Of a stretch of 64,000 nucleotides of DNA, positions 32,102 through 43,255 are shown in pieces. Positions within the stretch are counted from its first letter, which is position 1. Each line of letters begins with the position of its first letter. The position numbers and the translations under genes are program-made. The stretch spans positions 36,723,501 through 36,787,500 of the forward strand of contig CM077011.1 in NCBI GenBank assembly GCA_039090855.1. The letters run 5' to 3'. Below the pieces are notes generated by a model. That model saw only the letters and a list, made by a program, of their open reading frames with translations. It made no database searches and had not been told where the DNA came from. The stretch is from Macrothele yani (lineage: Eukaryota > Arthropoda > Arachnida > Araneae > Macrothelidae).

Positions 32102-33322
32102 ACACTATCTACCAACAAGTAATTGGACACCCCTGCAATCGACGATATCTGCGGTCCTGATACACGTCACGGCCGCCGCCGTTAAATATCATGTGGGAAA
32201 CAACAGCGCAACCAGTCGCATGCAAGATGCCACGCAGTTCGGAGCTCTCTGATTTCGAGAAAGGTGCAATCGTCGGGTATCACAGAAATGGTCGATCCAT
32301 ACGTGACATATCCAGCGAGTTGAAGTACCCAAAATCGACAGTGGCCTACGTGATTGGCTAGTGGAAGATGAGAGGTGACTGTTGGAAAGTGCACCGACCC
32401 GGCAGACCCACAAAACTGGGAGTTAGAGACCGACGGGTGCTGGCCAGAGAAATTCGGAGGTACCGCACCAAATCGATGGGCCACATCCGCGAGGATTTTC
32501 AACAGACATCCGGGAGTGTTCTTTCGATGAATACCATCCGTAAGGAAGCCCATCAGCTCGGTTATCATGGACGTGCTGCCGCCCACAAGCCTTTGATCAC
32601 CAAGTCCAATAGCGCTACTCGGCTAACGTGGTGCACAGAACGTCGACAGTGGACCGTTGAACAGTGGAAACAGGTTCTCTGGAGCGACGAATCAAAGTTC
32701 ACCCTGTACCATTCAGATGGCAGGGTCTGGGTTTGGCGTCTGCCTGGAGAACGCCTCCTGCCGGAATGTATTGTGCCAACTGTGAAGTTCGGTGGCGATT
32801 GAATTATGTTATGGGGGTGTTTCTCCTGGTATGGCACAGGACCCTTGGTTGTAATTCCTGGTAGATTCAACGCCAAAACCTACTGCACCATTTTGGATGA
32901 CCATGCGCTTCCTACGTTGTGGCAGTTTTACGGGGTGGACCCATGTCACTTTCAGGACGACAATGCCACCTGTCATGTTGCGAGGTCCACCATGGCTTGG
33001 TATGGTGACAATGGGGTTAATCGAATGGACTGGCTTGCGCAGAGCCCGGACCTTAACCCTATCGATCACCTCTGAGACGATTTGGAGCGTCGACTTAAGG
33101 GGAGCCCCCACCGTCCGAAATCGGTGAAGGAACTGACCTGTCTTCTCCAAGCCGAGTGGAAGAAAATACCGCTAGCCGTTGTACAACGCCTGGTTGAGAG
33201 TATTCCCCGGAGGGTCAGAGCTGTAATCGCCACTCATGGAGGCTCCACCAACTACTGAAGGTGAATAAACTTCGTTTTCCTTTGTTATCACAGGTGTCCA
33301 ATTACTTGTTGGTAGATAGTGT
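32102..33322 (+). mobile_element. Tc1-like transposon inserted in a (TA)n run
   Basis: ACACTATCTACCAACAAGTA at the left and its near-perfect reverse complement at the right (CTTGTTGGTAGATAGTGT) bound a 1.2-kb element. AT repeats lie on both sides (ATATATATAT before, TATATATAA after), so it landed in a TA microsatellite. Confidence 0.92.
32191..33258 (+). pseudogene. Tc1-like transposase, one frame with three stop codons
   Basis: From the ATG at 32191 a single frame of 355 codons runs to TGA at 33256, interrupted by TAG at 32359, TGA at 32800 and TGA at 33073 and with no frameshift. The HTH region (LSDFEKGAIVGYHRNGRS, later [10 protein letters not shown]), [30 protein letters not shown] and [12 protein letters not shown] are all present. 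There are 34 residues between the second aspartate and the third acidic residue. That third residue is aspartate where Tc1 relatives carry glutamate, so the copy may have been inactive even before the stops. Confidence 0.9.
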
Positions 33323-33927
33323 ATATATATAATTTGAAACAGCAAAAATCATACACAAAATCAAAAACAAAACAGTGCCACAAAACTTTCTAAAGAAGTC
33401 GGGCATATAAATGGATCCTCAAAAGTAATCATTTCCAGATGGGGACAAGTTGGAAAAAATGCAGAAAACATTTAAATATTTTAGCATTTTTGAGCACTAA
33501 TTTGTGGCTTTTTCAAGGATCATTACAAACCACCCCTCCCTCATTTCCACAAAGACCTAGTAAACGTGAGTTTCTGCTATATCAGATATGTATAATCCAG
33601 GCTTGAGACCACAGTAATTATCAAATAGTCCCCAGAGAACCTTGAACAATATACATGACATCTTTGTCTAGCAACATGCCCAACTAAAGAAAAACCGCAC
33701 CCTCCATTGTTGTCGATGGTTAGTTGGACGGACTATATATACAACCGCGCTTTCATTTCGGAATGTGAGTAACTAACATCTTCTGAACATTTTGACGACG
33801 AAATGTGAATCTTAAGTTTCCAAGGTTAATGAAACTGCCGAAACATATAATAAAATTCTGTAAATGGACAAAGCACAGTACGGAAATCTTTGTACCAGAA
33901 ACTGGTGCAAAAGTTTTTCAATTCCAG

Positions 33928-34143
33928 CTTTAATCAGATCGCAAGCCATAATTTTTGCGCCCTTTCTTGAGCTGAGCCCGGAGCAGCCGCCCCACCTGCT
34001 CTGCCCTAGTTACTCCTCTGGTTCACAGTACTCTGTTTTTCTCTGTATTCAAGAAAGAAACAAGCAAAGAGTAGTGGATATTTTACTTGGCTCTAATGTT
34101 CAATCCACTAGAGTCACAAACTGCTTTGAAAAGAGAGATGCTT
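33928..34143 (+). CDS. Possible 72-codon exon, unrecognised (tentative)
   Basis: An acceptor (TTTTTCAATTCCAG, ending 33927) and a donor (CTT|GTAAGT at 34144) bound 216 bp that are open in only one frame, phase 1 in and phase 1 out. The translation includes QYSVFLCIQERNKQRVVDIL, which I do not recognise. Its phase does not join directly to exon 2 (phase 0), so another exon would be needed between them. It lies between the pogo-like ends and may belong to an element or be chance. Confidence 0.22.
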
Positions 34144-34541
34144 GTAAGTAAAAGATGCGTAATAGGGGTATTGAATATGAAACAATATCGTATCCGGTTT
34201 TACTACCTAGTGTAGCAAAGGTAAAGGTTTTTTCTTTCATATGTTCAACATATGAAATCACAGAGAATTTCTTAATCTGAGTATTATCATAAGAAAATTA
34301 GAATTAAAAACTGAATACAAAACTTAAAATCGACTTAAGGTAGCAAACAAAATATTCATATATGTATGCCTTGCATAATAAATCAGCATAATCCAGAACT
34401 ACGAGAGAGAGAGTGTGCTCCCCCCCCCCCTTTTTTTTTTCTTTTTGGTGGCATTCAAAATTTTACAATAGTGTTTTGAAATTTCTTTTATATGTTTTTT
34501 AAGGCCATTCCCTAAGAAAATGTATAACTGAGGTTTCACTG

Positions 34542-35250
34542 TATTTACATTTTTGTTATTCCCAATTTTTACTTAAATTTGCTATGTAATCTGTGATATT
34601 TAGGTAATTAAAAGCGAAATAGTTCATCATATTAATATTTGCTATTCTTTTGCAGAACAAAGCACGTAACCAAAAATACTTCATTAATTTACGCATTTAT
34701 GCAATTCACAATTTCTGTTGCTCTTTGACAATGTATGTAAAACTATGAAAAGAAAATAATGCAAATTTATAATGGAATATGCATTTGTTGTGATGTGAAC
34801 TGCAAGGCAACAAAAAACACTCCTAAACTTTCTGTGAGAAATGATTGAGCTTAACTAGAAAACAGAGAGCTAGTTTGGTAACACATTTATAATGCTGTTT
34901 ATGTACAAACAAATGTGGTTCTGTCTATTATGTTAAATGATTAACTATATTTCAGATGTATTTTAAATCCTATTACTGTGTATGAAATTATTTTTGAAAT
35001 CATTTAAACTGGAAAACAGTTTTGACGTGGCTAAGAAAGTTATTCTAAAGATATATATTCAGAAGGACACGATATCTGGCAGTAACATTTTGCATAAAGG
35101 GTCTTGTACAGTATTTTACAATTTTTATTTTCCCTCTTCAGACTTGTTATTCTGGAACTGGCTTCAGAGCGATTGCAGTTCACTTATTTTTACAAAGGGT
35201 AAAATAAACAGAAACAGCTCTAACACACACATGCACATGTATTTACCGTA
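34542..35250. other. Gene-free AT-rich sequence
   Basis: No coding motif or repeat of a recognised family; one 109-codon frame at 34982-35311 has no recognisable content and overlaps the next transposon's end. Confidence 0.5.
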
Positions 35251-36693
35251 TACAGGGTGTCTCAAAAATACATGGCAAAACTACAGGAATGAGTTCCACA
35301 TAGGTAGATAAGAATAAAAATGTATATCAACATAGTTCCACAAATACTTGGTTTCCGAGTTATGAAGGTCTGTCTATGACACTTAAATGTTCACATTACC
35401 TGACTCACATCTGTCTTGGTTTCCCAGTTATTAACCAAAATGTTTTAGCTCCCGCAGGTGAATTCCTTAATCACAAGGTACTGATGGAATGTGCTATGTA
35501 CTACCACATTCCATCATATTCATACTCAAATCACAAGCAAGCGGATATGCACTTTATGTACGGTTTGGCGGATGGCAATGCTCTGGAGGCTACTCATTTG
35601 TACGAAGATGTCCAGACAGAAAAACGTTTGAAAGTATCCATCGCCGCCTTTGTGAACATGGGACCTTTACATCCCGCGCTGCTGACAGAGGACGACCAAA
35701 ATCTATGACTCCTGAAATAGAGGCAGAGATTTCGGATATTATGCATGCGAATCCTGGAATCAGCACAAGCGGATTAGCAATGTAACTGCCAGTTCATCGT
35801 TCAATTTTTTGGAAAGTGTTGCGAGAACCACACCTGTATCCGTACCATCTGCAACGGGTACAGGCCTTGTCACCAGCAGGTGACCTTGCGCGAAGTAATG
35901 TTCTGTCAGTGGTTCTTGCAGCAGTGCGGTACAACTCCTAACTTTCCTGCCTTAAGTTATATTCACTGATGAAGCACAGTTCACACGTGATGGAATTCTA
36001 AACTTTCACAATCAGCATGTATGGGCCGAGGAAAACCCACAAGCAATTCTTCAATCATGTCACCAACAGCGGTTCAGCCTAGACATCTGGGCGGGTGTTT
36101 TTGGTGATAAGTTATTTGGGTCCCACGTACTTTCCAACAATCTCACGGGGCGAGCATACCACACCTTTCTGGAAAACCACATGCCACTGATATTCGTCAA
36201 TAAGCACACTTTATGCACGATGGCACTCCCGCACATTTTAGCCACCTAGCTAGCAATTACTTTAATGGAAAGTTCCTTAGTCAGTGAATAGGTTGAGGTG
36301 GACCAACTGCCTGGCCTCCACGCTAACCAGATTTAAACCCTCTAGATTTCTTCTAGTGGGGTCATTTAAAATCATTGGTGTATTCGACTCCAGTAGCAGA
36401 TGTGGAAACTCTCCGGAATCGAATCGTTGCAGGTTGTGAAACAATTCGACACCTGCCAAGACTCTGGCAGCATGTTCACAAGTCCATCGATGTGAGGCCC
36501 GTAATGAGGCATAAGGTGGACATTTTGAACAATTACTATATGGTAATGTGAATAGTTAAGTGTATTAGACAAACCTTCATAACTCAGAAACCAAGCATTT
36601 CCGGACCTATGTTGATATAAACTTTTTTACTTATCTACCTATGAGGAACTCATTCCTGCAGTTTTGCTGTGTATTTTTGAGACACCCTTTATA
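35251..36693 (+). mobile_element. Degenerate mariner-family transposon (DD41D type), long TIRs
   Basis: The left end TACAGGGTGTCTCAAAAATA and the reverse complement of the right end (AAAGGGTGTCTCAAAAATAC) match. The inverted similarity continues about 120 bases through AGGAATGAGTTCC and TTGGTTTCCGAGTTATGAAG. The transposase remains lie on the + strand. Confidence 0.85.
35548..36550 (+). pseudogene. DD41D-type transposase remains
   Basis: The N-terminal part reads DMHFMYGLADGNALEATHLY in one frame and, after a frameshift near 35590, continues as IHRRLCEHGTF and RGRPKSMTPEIEAEI in another, the usual N-terminal HTH of this group. Later blocks are FTDEAQFTRDGI (first aspartate), a MHDGTPAHFSHLA-like block with a frame break, and PPR-PDLNPLDFF with stop codons in it. 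The spacing between the second and third aspartates is about 41, the same group as the element at 19166-20518. Several stops and shifts make it dead. Confidence 0.8.
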
Positions 36694-37728
36694 TACGCTG
36701 TTGATAAATAGCTCGTAAAAATACACTGATTTTCGTTTGCAGTAGCTTTAAACATGTCATTATAGTATATCATGGTTGCAAAAATTTTAGAAAGGAAAGT
36801 AGAAATATGTATTCATTTTTCAAAAAACAACTTTTCCTTTTGTTGTCTTATTTTGTTTTGTTTGTTTTCTATGGAAAATCTTATATTTGTACAAATGTGA
36901 TACACGTATTTAAACTGCTGGCCAGATAAAATCTAGCACAGCTATTTTTATTTAACAAATCATAGGAAATACGGGTTGAAAAGGATTTTTTTTTTTTTCG
37001 TTTTAATCGAATTTCAAGTATGTTGCAAAAAAAATCTTATAAGATTGAATTTTTGACTCTTCATTTTTTATTCAGGCAAATGTAAATGATAAGTGAAAGC
37101 AGCTGCAAAAAAAAAAAAAAAAACCAGTCGCTGAAACTTTACGAGTAATTTACATCTTAAAATTAGTGTTGTTTTAGTAGTAACATTATTCAGCCTCCAT
37201 TTGTCCCATGAAAACAAAGAAGTACTGCAGTGTTACGGGGATACAACAATCCTTACGGAAAAAAATGACTGAATAAATAATTCCTTATTGTCAATGAAAC
37301 TGTAACAAGCATCCCTTTGAGGGCACAGATGCCAATCAATGCATGGAATTAACCCCTTAGGATACTATACCTTGAGCATTAGTAGACGTTGCAGTACAAA
37401 GTTTCTGAAAGAAATGGCATCCAATAAAATATAAAAGAAGAAGATTCTGAATGTGGGAATCTGAAGCAACATGAATTAGTATGAGGTAGAAAGGAACAGA
37501 AGATATCTCACAGAACCAAATTTATTTATTTATTCGGAAGCCGTGGGCTAACACTCTTGTACTGCCGTTATTTGTTCCGCGGATATTTCAGTAGACATAT
37601 AGGAAACCTAGTAAGAATAGACAATGACAATGAAGAGTAGGCCTATGCATATTGTCAGTCGCCATATCCTAACTCAACTAAGAACTAACCACAAGTGCGG
37701 GCTATTCGCCAACACGTGTCATTGGACG
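36694..37728. other. Gene-free AT-rich sequence
   Basis: Long A and T runs (for example 36989-37000 and 37107-37123); no gene or known repeat identified. Confidence 0.5.
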
Positions 37729-38015
37729 CAGTGGCGGCGGAACCACCCGTGCCGCCAGGGCCCGGGCCCGGTCAATAATTTCAACAATTTCAGCCATGAT
37801 TTTATTTCTATTATTTTTTTATTTGGCATATGTGTGATTGTTGTAATGTACCTTAGAAAGTTCCTCTAGGTAAGTGGCTGGGTGGTCCTAATTCCCAACA
37901 AAGCTTCTTAGGCATTGTTTCTTGTCTGTTTCTTCCGGGAAGTGGGAAGGTAGAGGGTGCACCACGATTCGAAATTTCGGGCCCGGTCAACGAACTTCAC
38001 TTTCCGCCGCCCCTG
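37729..38015. mobile_element. hAT-type MITE, 287 bp, 8-bp TSD
   Basis: CAGTGGCGGCGGAA at the left and, inverted, CAGGGGCGGCGGAA at the right. The flanking octamers are ATTGGACG (37721-37728) and ATTGTACG (38016-38023), a target duplication with one change. GGGCCCGG occurs just inside both ends. No coding capacity. Confidence 0.85.
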
Positions 38016-39761
38016 ATTGTACGCAGTGTTGCCAGCTTAACACCCACAGCACGAAATTCTGACAAAAATTCAACCGTTTCACTTTGACAGCCCGCTCCGT
38101 GGAGCGTCAGAAACTTGTGCGACTTAATAACAAACATTACACGTAACAATGACGACGCCCACTTTTTATCTTGATGCAAAAGTTTCTTCAATCCTTCTAG
38201 AAAAGTTTTTTGTGACATACAGCAGAAATATTGCGCTTCTTCTCACAAATTCGTCATCAGCTGCATGGTGTAATTTAAATAGATGGATCCCGATCTTATC
38301 CGACGTTACAATTCATCTCAAAGAAATGAGATTGTTATACCTAACTTAGTACTCATCATCCAGAAAAGAAAAAAATATGCTATTTTACCCTTTGCATGTT
38401 CTGTCAAGTGCACTGTAGTTGCCACTTGCCTCTGCAATGTTATAACTTGAAGATATCTCCTCTGATGTGCAGACATTACATTCAGTCAACAGAGATTTCC
38501 CACTGGACACTGCTAGTACCCTACACTGATACCTCACAAATAGCACACAGCTGGGATCATGACTAAAATAAAATCTCTCTCCATCTCCGTAACACATGAG
38601 TGCGACTCATAGCATGCGCATGTTACATTTCAAATGCTAGGCTTCACGGCTGGTTATGCAATAAGAGTACGCCTAATCCCGTTGAAACAGTTACCACAAA
38701 AGTACGCTGCTCTCAGACATTTTTCTTACTTTGAATTTGCCAGTTAATGTACCTATACGTTGTTCTTCAGTGTGTTGGACTCGCTTCTAATGTACTGAAA
38801 TTATAGGATGACTACGAAAAATCATGTTAATAAGATGTGGTTCATGACAGAAGTAAATGTACCCATCAAATCAGTTTTTGGGAAAGGGGAACAAGGAGAC
38901 TAAGTACACTACGAAAGTTTACGAAGACAAGATCTAACAAGAACAACAAAAAACGAGAAGAATGTATGCTCAAAGCAAACCGTTGGTCAGCAGTCAAAGG
39001 ATTCCAGCTGGCCCCAAAACAGCCACTCTGTATTTCTTCTAGTCTTACAAATGAGGGGAGAGTTCGTAGGAAGCTCCCAATTGGCCATTTTTCCGATAAA
39101 GCTGATGTAATGTGGATAGTATAAGTTTTTATGTTAGCCGCCCCAGTGGCGGTTAACACAACAGTACCTGTTGTTGTAATTGCATATGTAAACGCTGTTT
39201 CCGTAGCAACAAATCGATGTATTTATCTGTAAGTGTACATGAATGACATCAAGGCTATGTTACGTCACACGTTCAAAGTAGTCTCGTACTGGCATGTAAA
39301 GATTTGTTTTAATAACCATTTAGGAATATGGAAAGAAAAGCGTGTTTGCTTGTTTTTCAGAATTTTCGACAAAACTCATGCTAAAAGCAAACTTAACTAA
39401 AACTAAGTGAAAGTTGTGCGGTCAATCACGAAAGGCAAATAATGTCATGAGCAGTAATTTTCTTTTTTTTTTTTTTTTTTTTTTGTACCATTTGTTGCAG
39501 CATGCTTTCTAATTTTGCCTCCTGCTTCTGCTTACGATTGTCATTTTCTGGGACTTTCTTCATCCTTTGGTGTCCCCATAACAATTACTGTTGTGTTCAT
39601 TGTAGTAGATCTTTGTTAAATGTGATTATTTTGAGCATATACTAGCATTGAATATGGTATGCGACACTGTTGCCAAAGCTTAAGTTTTTGTACTACCCAC
39701 TCCGGTTATTCCAAGCGTGAACCTCCCTATGTACCTCTTACCTAATGAACCTCCCTACGTA
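38016..39761. other. Gene-free stretch
   Basis: Nothing recognised beyond short frames and a T-run of about 22 bases at 39462-39483. Confidence 0.45.
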
Positions 39762-39822
39762 TCCAGTCCCTAATTTGAGGACACTGGTTCCAAGGAAGTG
39801 AAAGAGCTAGAGGCGTAAGCAC
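39762..39822 (-). repeat. SINE fragment
   Basis: CAGTCCCTAATTTGAGGACACTGGTTCCAAGGAAGTGAAAGAGC region matches the central body of the tRNA-derived SINE; both ends are missing. Confidence 0.6.
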
Positions 39823-40717
39823 TGCTCGACTAGATCAAGCGTGAGGGGACGCTCTCTACAGCCTGTGCAGTGACTGCTGTAAGTAGGAATCATTGGTTGT
39901 TCCAAATATTTCCGCCAACGTTAGGAGGGCGCTGATTGCCCACTGCACAATTATTATCTCAGTTTATATTTCTGGAACATTATACGGAACAATCAAAGAA
40001 CTGAAACCAAGTAAGGCAAAAGAGTAACGATCTGTGTAAATACTGAGTCAAATAAAATCTCAGGATGTCTCATCATGTTTTGTTTTCATGCTTAGAAACA
40101 AAGCAAAAAAAGAGGGTAAGGATTGGAATGATGTTATGGCTGGTGAGCTAATCCTAATGAATTACAGAATAAAGCGTATTGCATTGCATCAGTCATTGAA
40201 ACAATATAGGAAGATGGTGAGATTATGATAGTAGCTACAAAAATCGAAATACAGAATTCATGAAAACAAATTATTTCCCCAAATGAGTTTCAATTAAATA
40301 AGGAAATAAATTTGCATTCAATGAAAGGGAAAACAATTTTAACAATCTATTTTAAAACTTATAAACAATGAAAAGGAATAAACAAAATTTTTACCTACGC
40401 ATGTTTTTATAAATGCTTTATGCGCGACACCATTTGTTATCCATAAATATCATCTATTTACATAATTTACAACACAGGAAGTTGACATTTTGTATAGTAC
40501 ACTGTATAGAATCCTGGCAGTGCAAGATGTTTACATTTCGACATTGCAAATGGTGACGCGCACAAAACAGTGGCAAACATGCATAGGCAATTTTGTTTTT
40601 TTTTTTTTTCCAAAAAAAAACAATAGACGGTGGAAAAAGAACTATTCACTGCAGCTTTTAGCTTGATGTTCCACAAAATAAAAATGAAAGTAGCCTACTT
40701 AAAGGTCTGGAAGCAAG
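39823..40717. other. Gene-free AT-rich sequence
   Basis: No coding motif. T-run at about 40596-40609 followed by an A-run. Confidence 0.45.
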
Positions 40718-40762
40718 AAAAAATTTTGTTTCTACTATTCTATAGTAGAAACAAAATTTTTT
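40718..40762. repeat. Perfect 21-bp hairpin with 3-nt loop
   Basis: AAAAAATTTTGTTTCTACTA plus T, loop TCT, then the exact reverse complement at 40742-40762. It could be a tiny foldback element or a fold-prone relic. Confidence 0.85.
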
Positions 40763-41034
40763 AGTAGCTACAAAAATCCTAATGAAAAACAATCTACTTG
40801 AACGAATTAAGTAGAAAGCCCACAGAATGTGAAATTTAAACAATGAATACGAACAATAAAGTTGCTCGATTAGAGATAACTTCGTAATGTTGAAAAAGCT
40901 TAGAAATCCATGTACAAGATACATTCCTATCATCCGCTCAGAATAACAACAGTAGGCTAACAGCGGCGCCAGTCGCAGAAAAACAGAACTACTCAAAACG
41001 TGGTGATTCCTGGTTTAAGCCTCGTTTTCTTATC

Positions 41035-41177
41035 GCACAGGCCGTACAGAGCATCCCCTCACGCTCAATCGAGTCGGGCCGTGCCATAAGACTAACAGTG
41101 CACTATCCATGCCTCAACCAGGAATCAAACCCAGTTCCATTCGGACGGTCAGACCACTGAGCCATCGCTGCTGACCC
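41035..41177 (-). repeat. SINE fragment, head half
   Basis: CCATGCCTCAACCAGGAATC, then AAACCCAGTTCCATTCGGAC, then GTCAGACCACTGAGCCA match the minus-orientation head half of the SINE, including the reversed A- and B-box regions. Confidence 0.7.
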
Positions 41178-41499
41178 CACGTATCTATCAGTCTTTTTTT
41201 CCTTTTCTGTTAATCCATGTTGGCTAGCCCAAACTCATCAGTGACAACTGGAAGAACGCACTGATTAAATATTTCCTTTCTTTCTGAAAAATGATGTAAA
41301 TTTGTGCACTCCCACTCCCGGATGTAAAAAAAATTATCAACACAGGTGGTGCTGCAAGTTTTGATTCAATGCATGGTGGCACAATAACCGATCTGCAAAA
41401 ATTCCTTCTCGTGCAAGACCACTTAAACTGTAGTATTAAGGTGGACATCTAGGGATTTTGCTCCCTATACTTCCAATGGACAAAACTGATGTACAAGGC

Positions 41500-41790
41500 T
41501 TTTACAAAAAATGAAGATTTATCAATTGAATGAGAAAAGCTGGAGATAACTGATACCTACATTTACCTCAAACAGCAGATATCAAGCAAAGATCACACTG
41601 ATAAAGAAATTAATCAATGTATCAAACTTGGTTGGAGAGGTTTTGGAAGAAACAGTACACTTTTTAAGAGCAATATGCCATTATGTCTTAAAAGGAAAGT
41701 GTTTAATCAATGCATCCTGCCAGTGCTTATATGTATGGAGCAGAGACATGGACCTTAACTAAAAAAAGATATACAAAGACTAAAATTTCT
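41500..41790 (+). pseudogene. Non-LTR retrotransposon (LINE) reverse-transcriptase fragment
   Basis: One frame from 41552 reads DTYIYLKQQISSKDHTDKEI, then LCLKRKVFNQCILPVL, then a TAA at about 41756. The words match the conserved segment after the palm domain of animal LINE reverse transcriptases (typical form PLxLKRKVFNQCVLPVLTYG followed by AETW). Only about 80 codons survive, with no endonuclease part or 3' tail. Confidence 0.8.
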
Positions 41791-41959
41791 CTGTAAGCAT
41801 GCTGATTTATCTTATTCTTCACCACTACTAGTGGGCCAAATTAACAACCATTAAAACAACGCCACAGTATTAAAGACCTACCTCATTTGGCAAGAACTCT
41901 TTGAACACACCCAGGATACAATTTTTCTTTAGACCTCCCCTTGACCTCTGCACCTTGTG

Positions 41960-42450
41960 TCATTTGAGTATAGGATTCATCAGACTATACGACAGCCTTC
42001 CACCAATCAACAGTTCATCCTGTGAGCTTTGGCCCAAGCTAATCGAGCTTCTTTGTGAGCTGAAGTTAACATTGGTTTCAGTCTTGAACTTTACTCTAGA
42101 TATCTATTCGATGAGGTTCCCTATTTAATGTTTGCTCAGATATAGACGTATGAGATCCAAAGAGTCCCTGCCTTGTTTGAAATCTATTTTCGTTTACCAG
42201 GTGACAAATTTTGCGCTGGTGACAACTTGTCAAAATGGGGTTTTGTCCACAGTTTTTCCTTTTATTTTCAGTTGAATTTGACTTAACCAATCTTTATAAA
42301 CACGTAGAACTGTTTTTTGCTAACACCTGCAAATTTAGCAACTTCCTTGATGCTGTGTCTTTTTGACTGTTCAAAAAGTACACTTTTTTGCCAGTCACTT
42401 ACATGTGTCTTTCAATTCATTGATTTTAATTTTTCAAAAAATTTCAGCTT
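41960..42450 (-). pseudogene. Tc1-like transposase remnant (N-terminal half)
   Basis: On the minus strand, pieces such as KRHSIKEVAKFAGVSKKQ (HTH) and LTSAHKEARLAWAKAH (the linker before the catalytic core) are readable in different frames with several stops. No terminal repeats seen. Confidence 0.6.
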
Positions 42451-43255
42451 AAAATTTTGCCAGTAGAAAGAAATAACACATATTTTATTATATAACCCAG
42501 AAATATTTAAGTATAATTCCAATTATAAACTCAGAAATATATCATATTAAACAAATATATATATTGTCGCAGGGGACCTGTTTTTTGCAATGTGTCTTTA
42601 AAATAATACAATTAAAAGTTTCACTTATGACACGTTGTCCTCAATTTCAATATGAAATTGAGGACACTTTCACTTCAAAATGAGGACATGATTGAGGACA
42701 ACATCTGACACGTTATGGTAAAGCTGGATTAGCAAAGAATATTATGAATAGTACCATAATTGTCCAGTTTCATGGAAAAACATACAATGAATCTGAAGGA
42801 TGATTTTCATGAGAAAAAGTATAAAATAGCAATAAAATACTATCATGCTAAATATTACTTCAGATAAATTTTAAATGTTACTCATAGGGGGCAGCACACA
42901 TCGTCAAAGCTACATTTTGATTTTGTACTAAAATTTAATTGTAATTCTGTACAGGAAAAAATATCTGATGCCAGAAAATTACTATACATTGAGCAGACAG
43001 AAATCATGGAATACTTGTGTGTTATCTCTATGAGAAGAAATATTCCAAGTCCAATAACTTCACTTGAAGAAACAGTTTAATGAAATAATGTACTGAACAA
43101 AAGTTATAGAACTCTCTATGGAATCTATCAAATGCAACCAAATTTAGCATCAATTACTTATTTAATTGCAAGAAAGTGGATGCTCAAAAAGATGAGATTT
43201 ATTCTCCATCCTATACATATTTGTTAAAACAGAAAAGAAATAACACCTTGATTAA
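42451..43255. other. Gene-free flank of the Gypsy insertion, with GAGGACA motifs
   Basis: Contains the near-perfect palindrome GTCCTCAATTTCA-TAT-TGAAATTGAGGAC at about 42637-42665 and more GAGGACA copies to 42705. Similar motifs reappear on the other side of the Gypsy element at 53715-53810, suggesting an older repeat that was split. Confidence 0.55.

Larger units (their letters stand above)
30472..34541. mobile_element. Pogo/Tigger-like TIR pair enclosing 4 kb, no transposase seen
   Basis: GAGTGGAGCCTCGGTTATAC at the left and, inverted, CAGTGAAACCTCAGTTATAC at the right both continue into ATTTTC. They resemble the CAGTGGAACCTCGGTTAT ends of pogo-like elements. A TA lies just outside at each end. 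The interior has no DDE motifs of its own; it contains a Tc1 copy (32102-33322) and a possible exon (33928-34143). Two unrelated element ends facing each other remain possible. Confidence 0.55.

Noticed and set aside
38837..39124. 95-codon Lys/Arg-rich frame as a further exon of the large gene
   Set aside because: No convincing acceptor before it, it starts soon after a stop, and the phase does not match exon 2.
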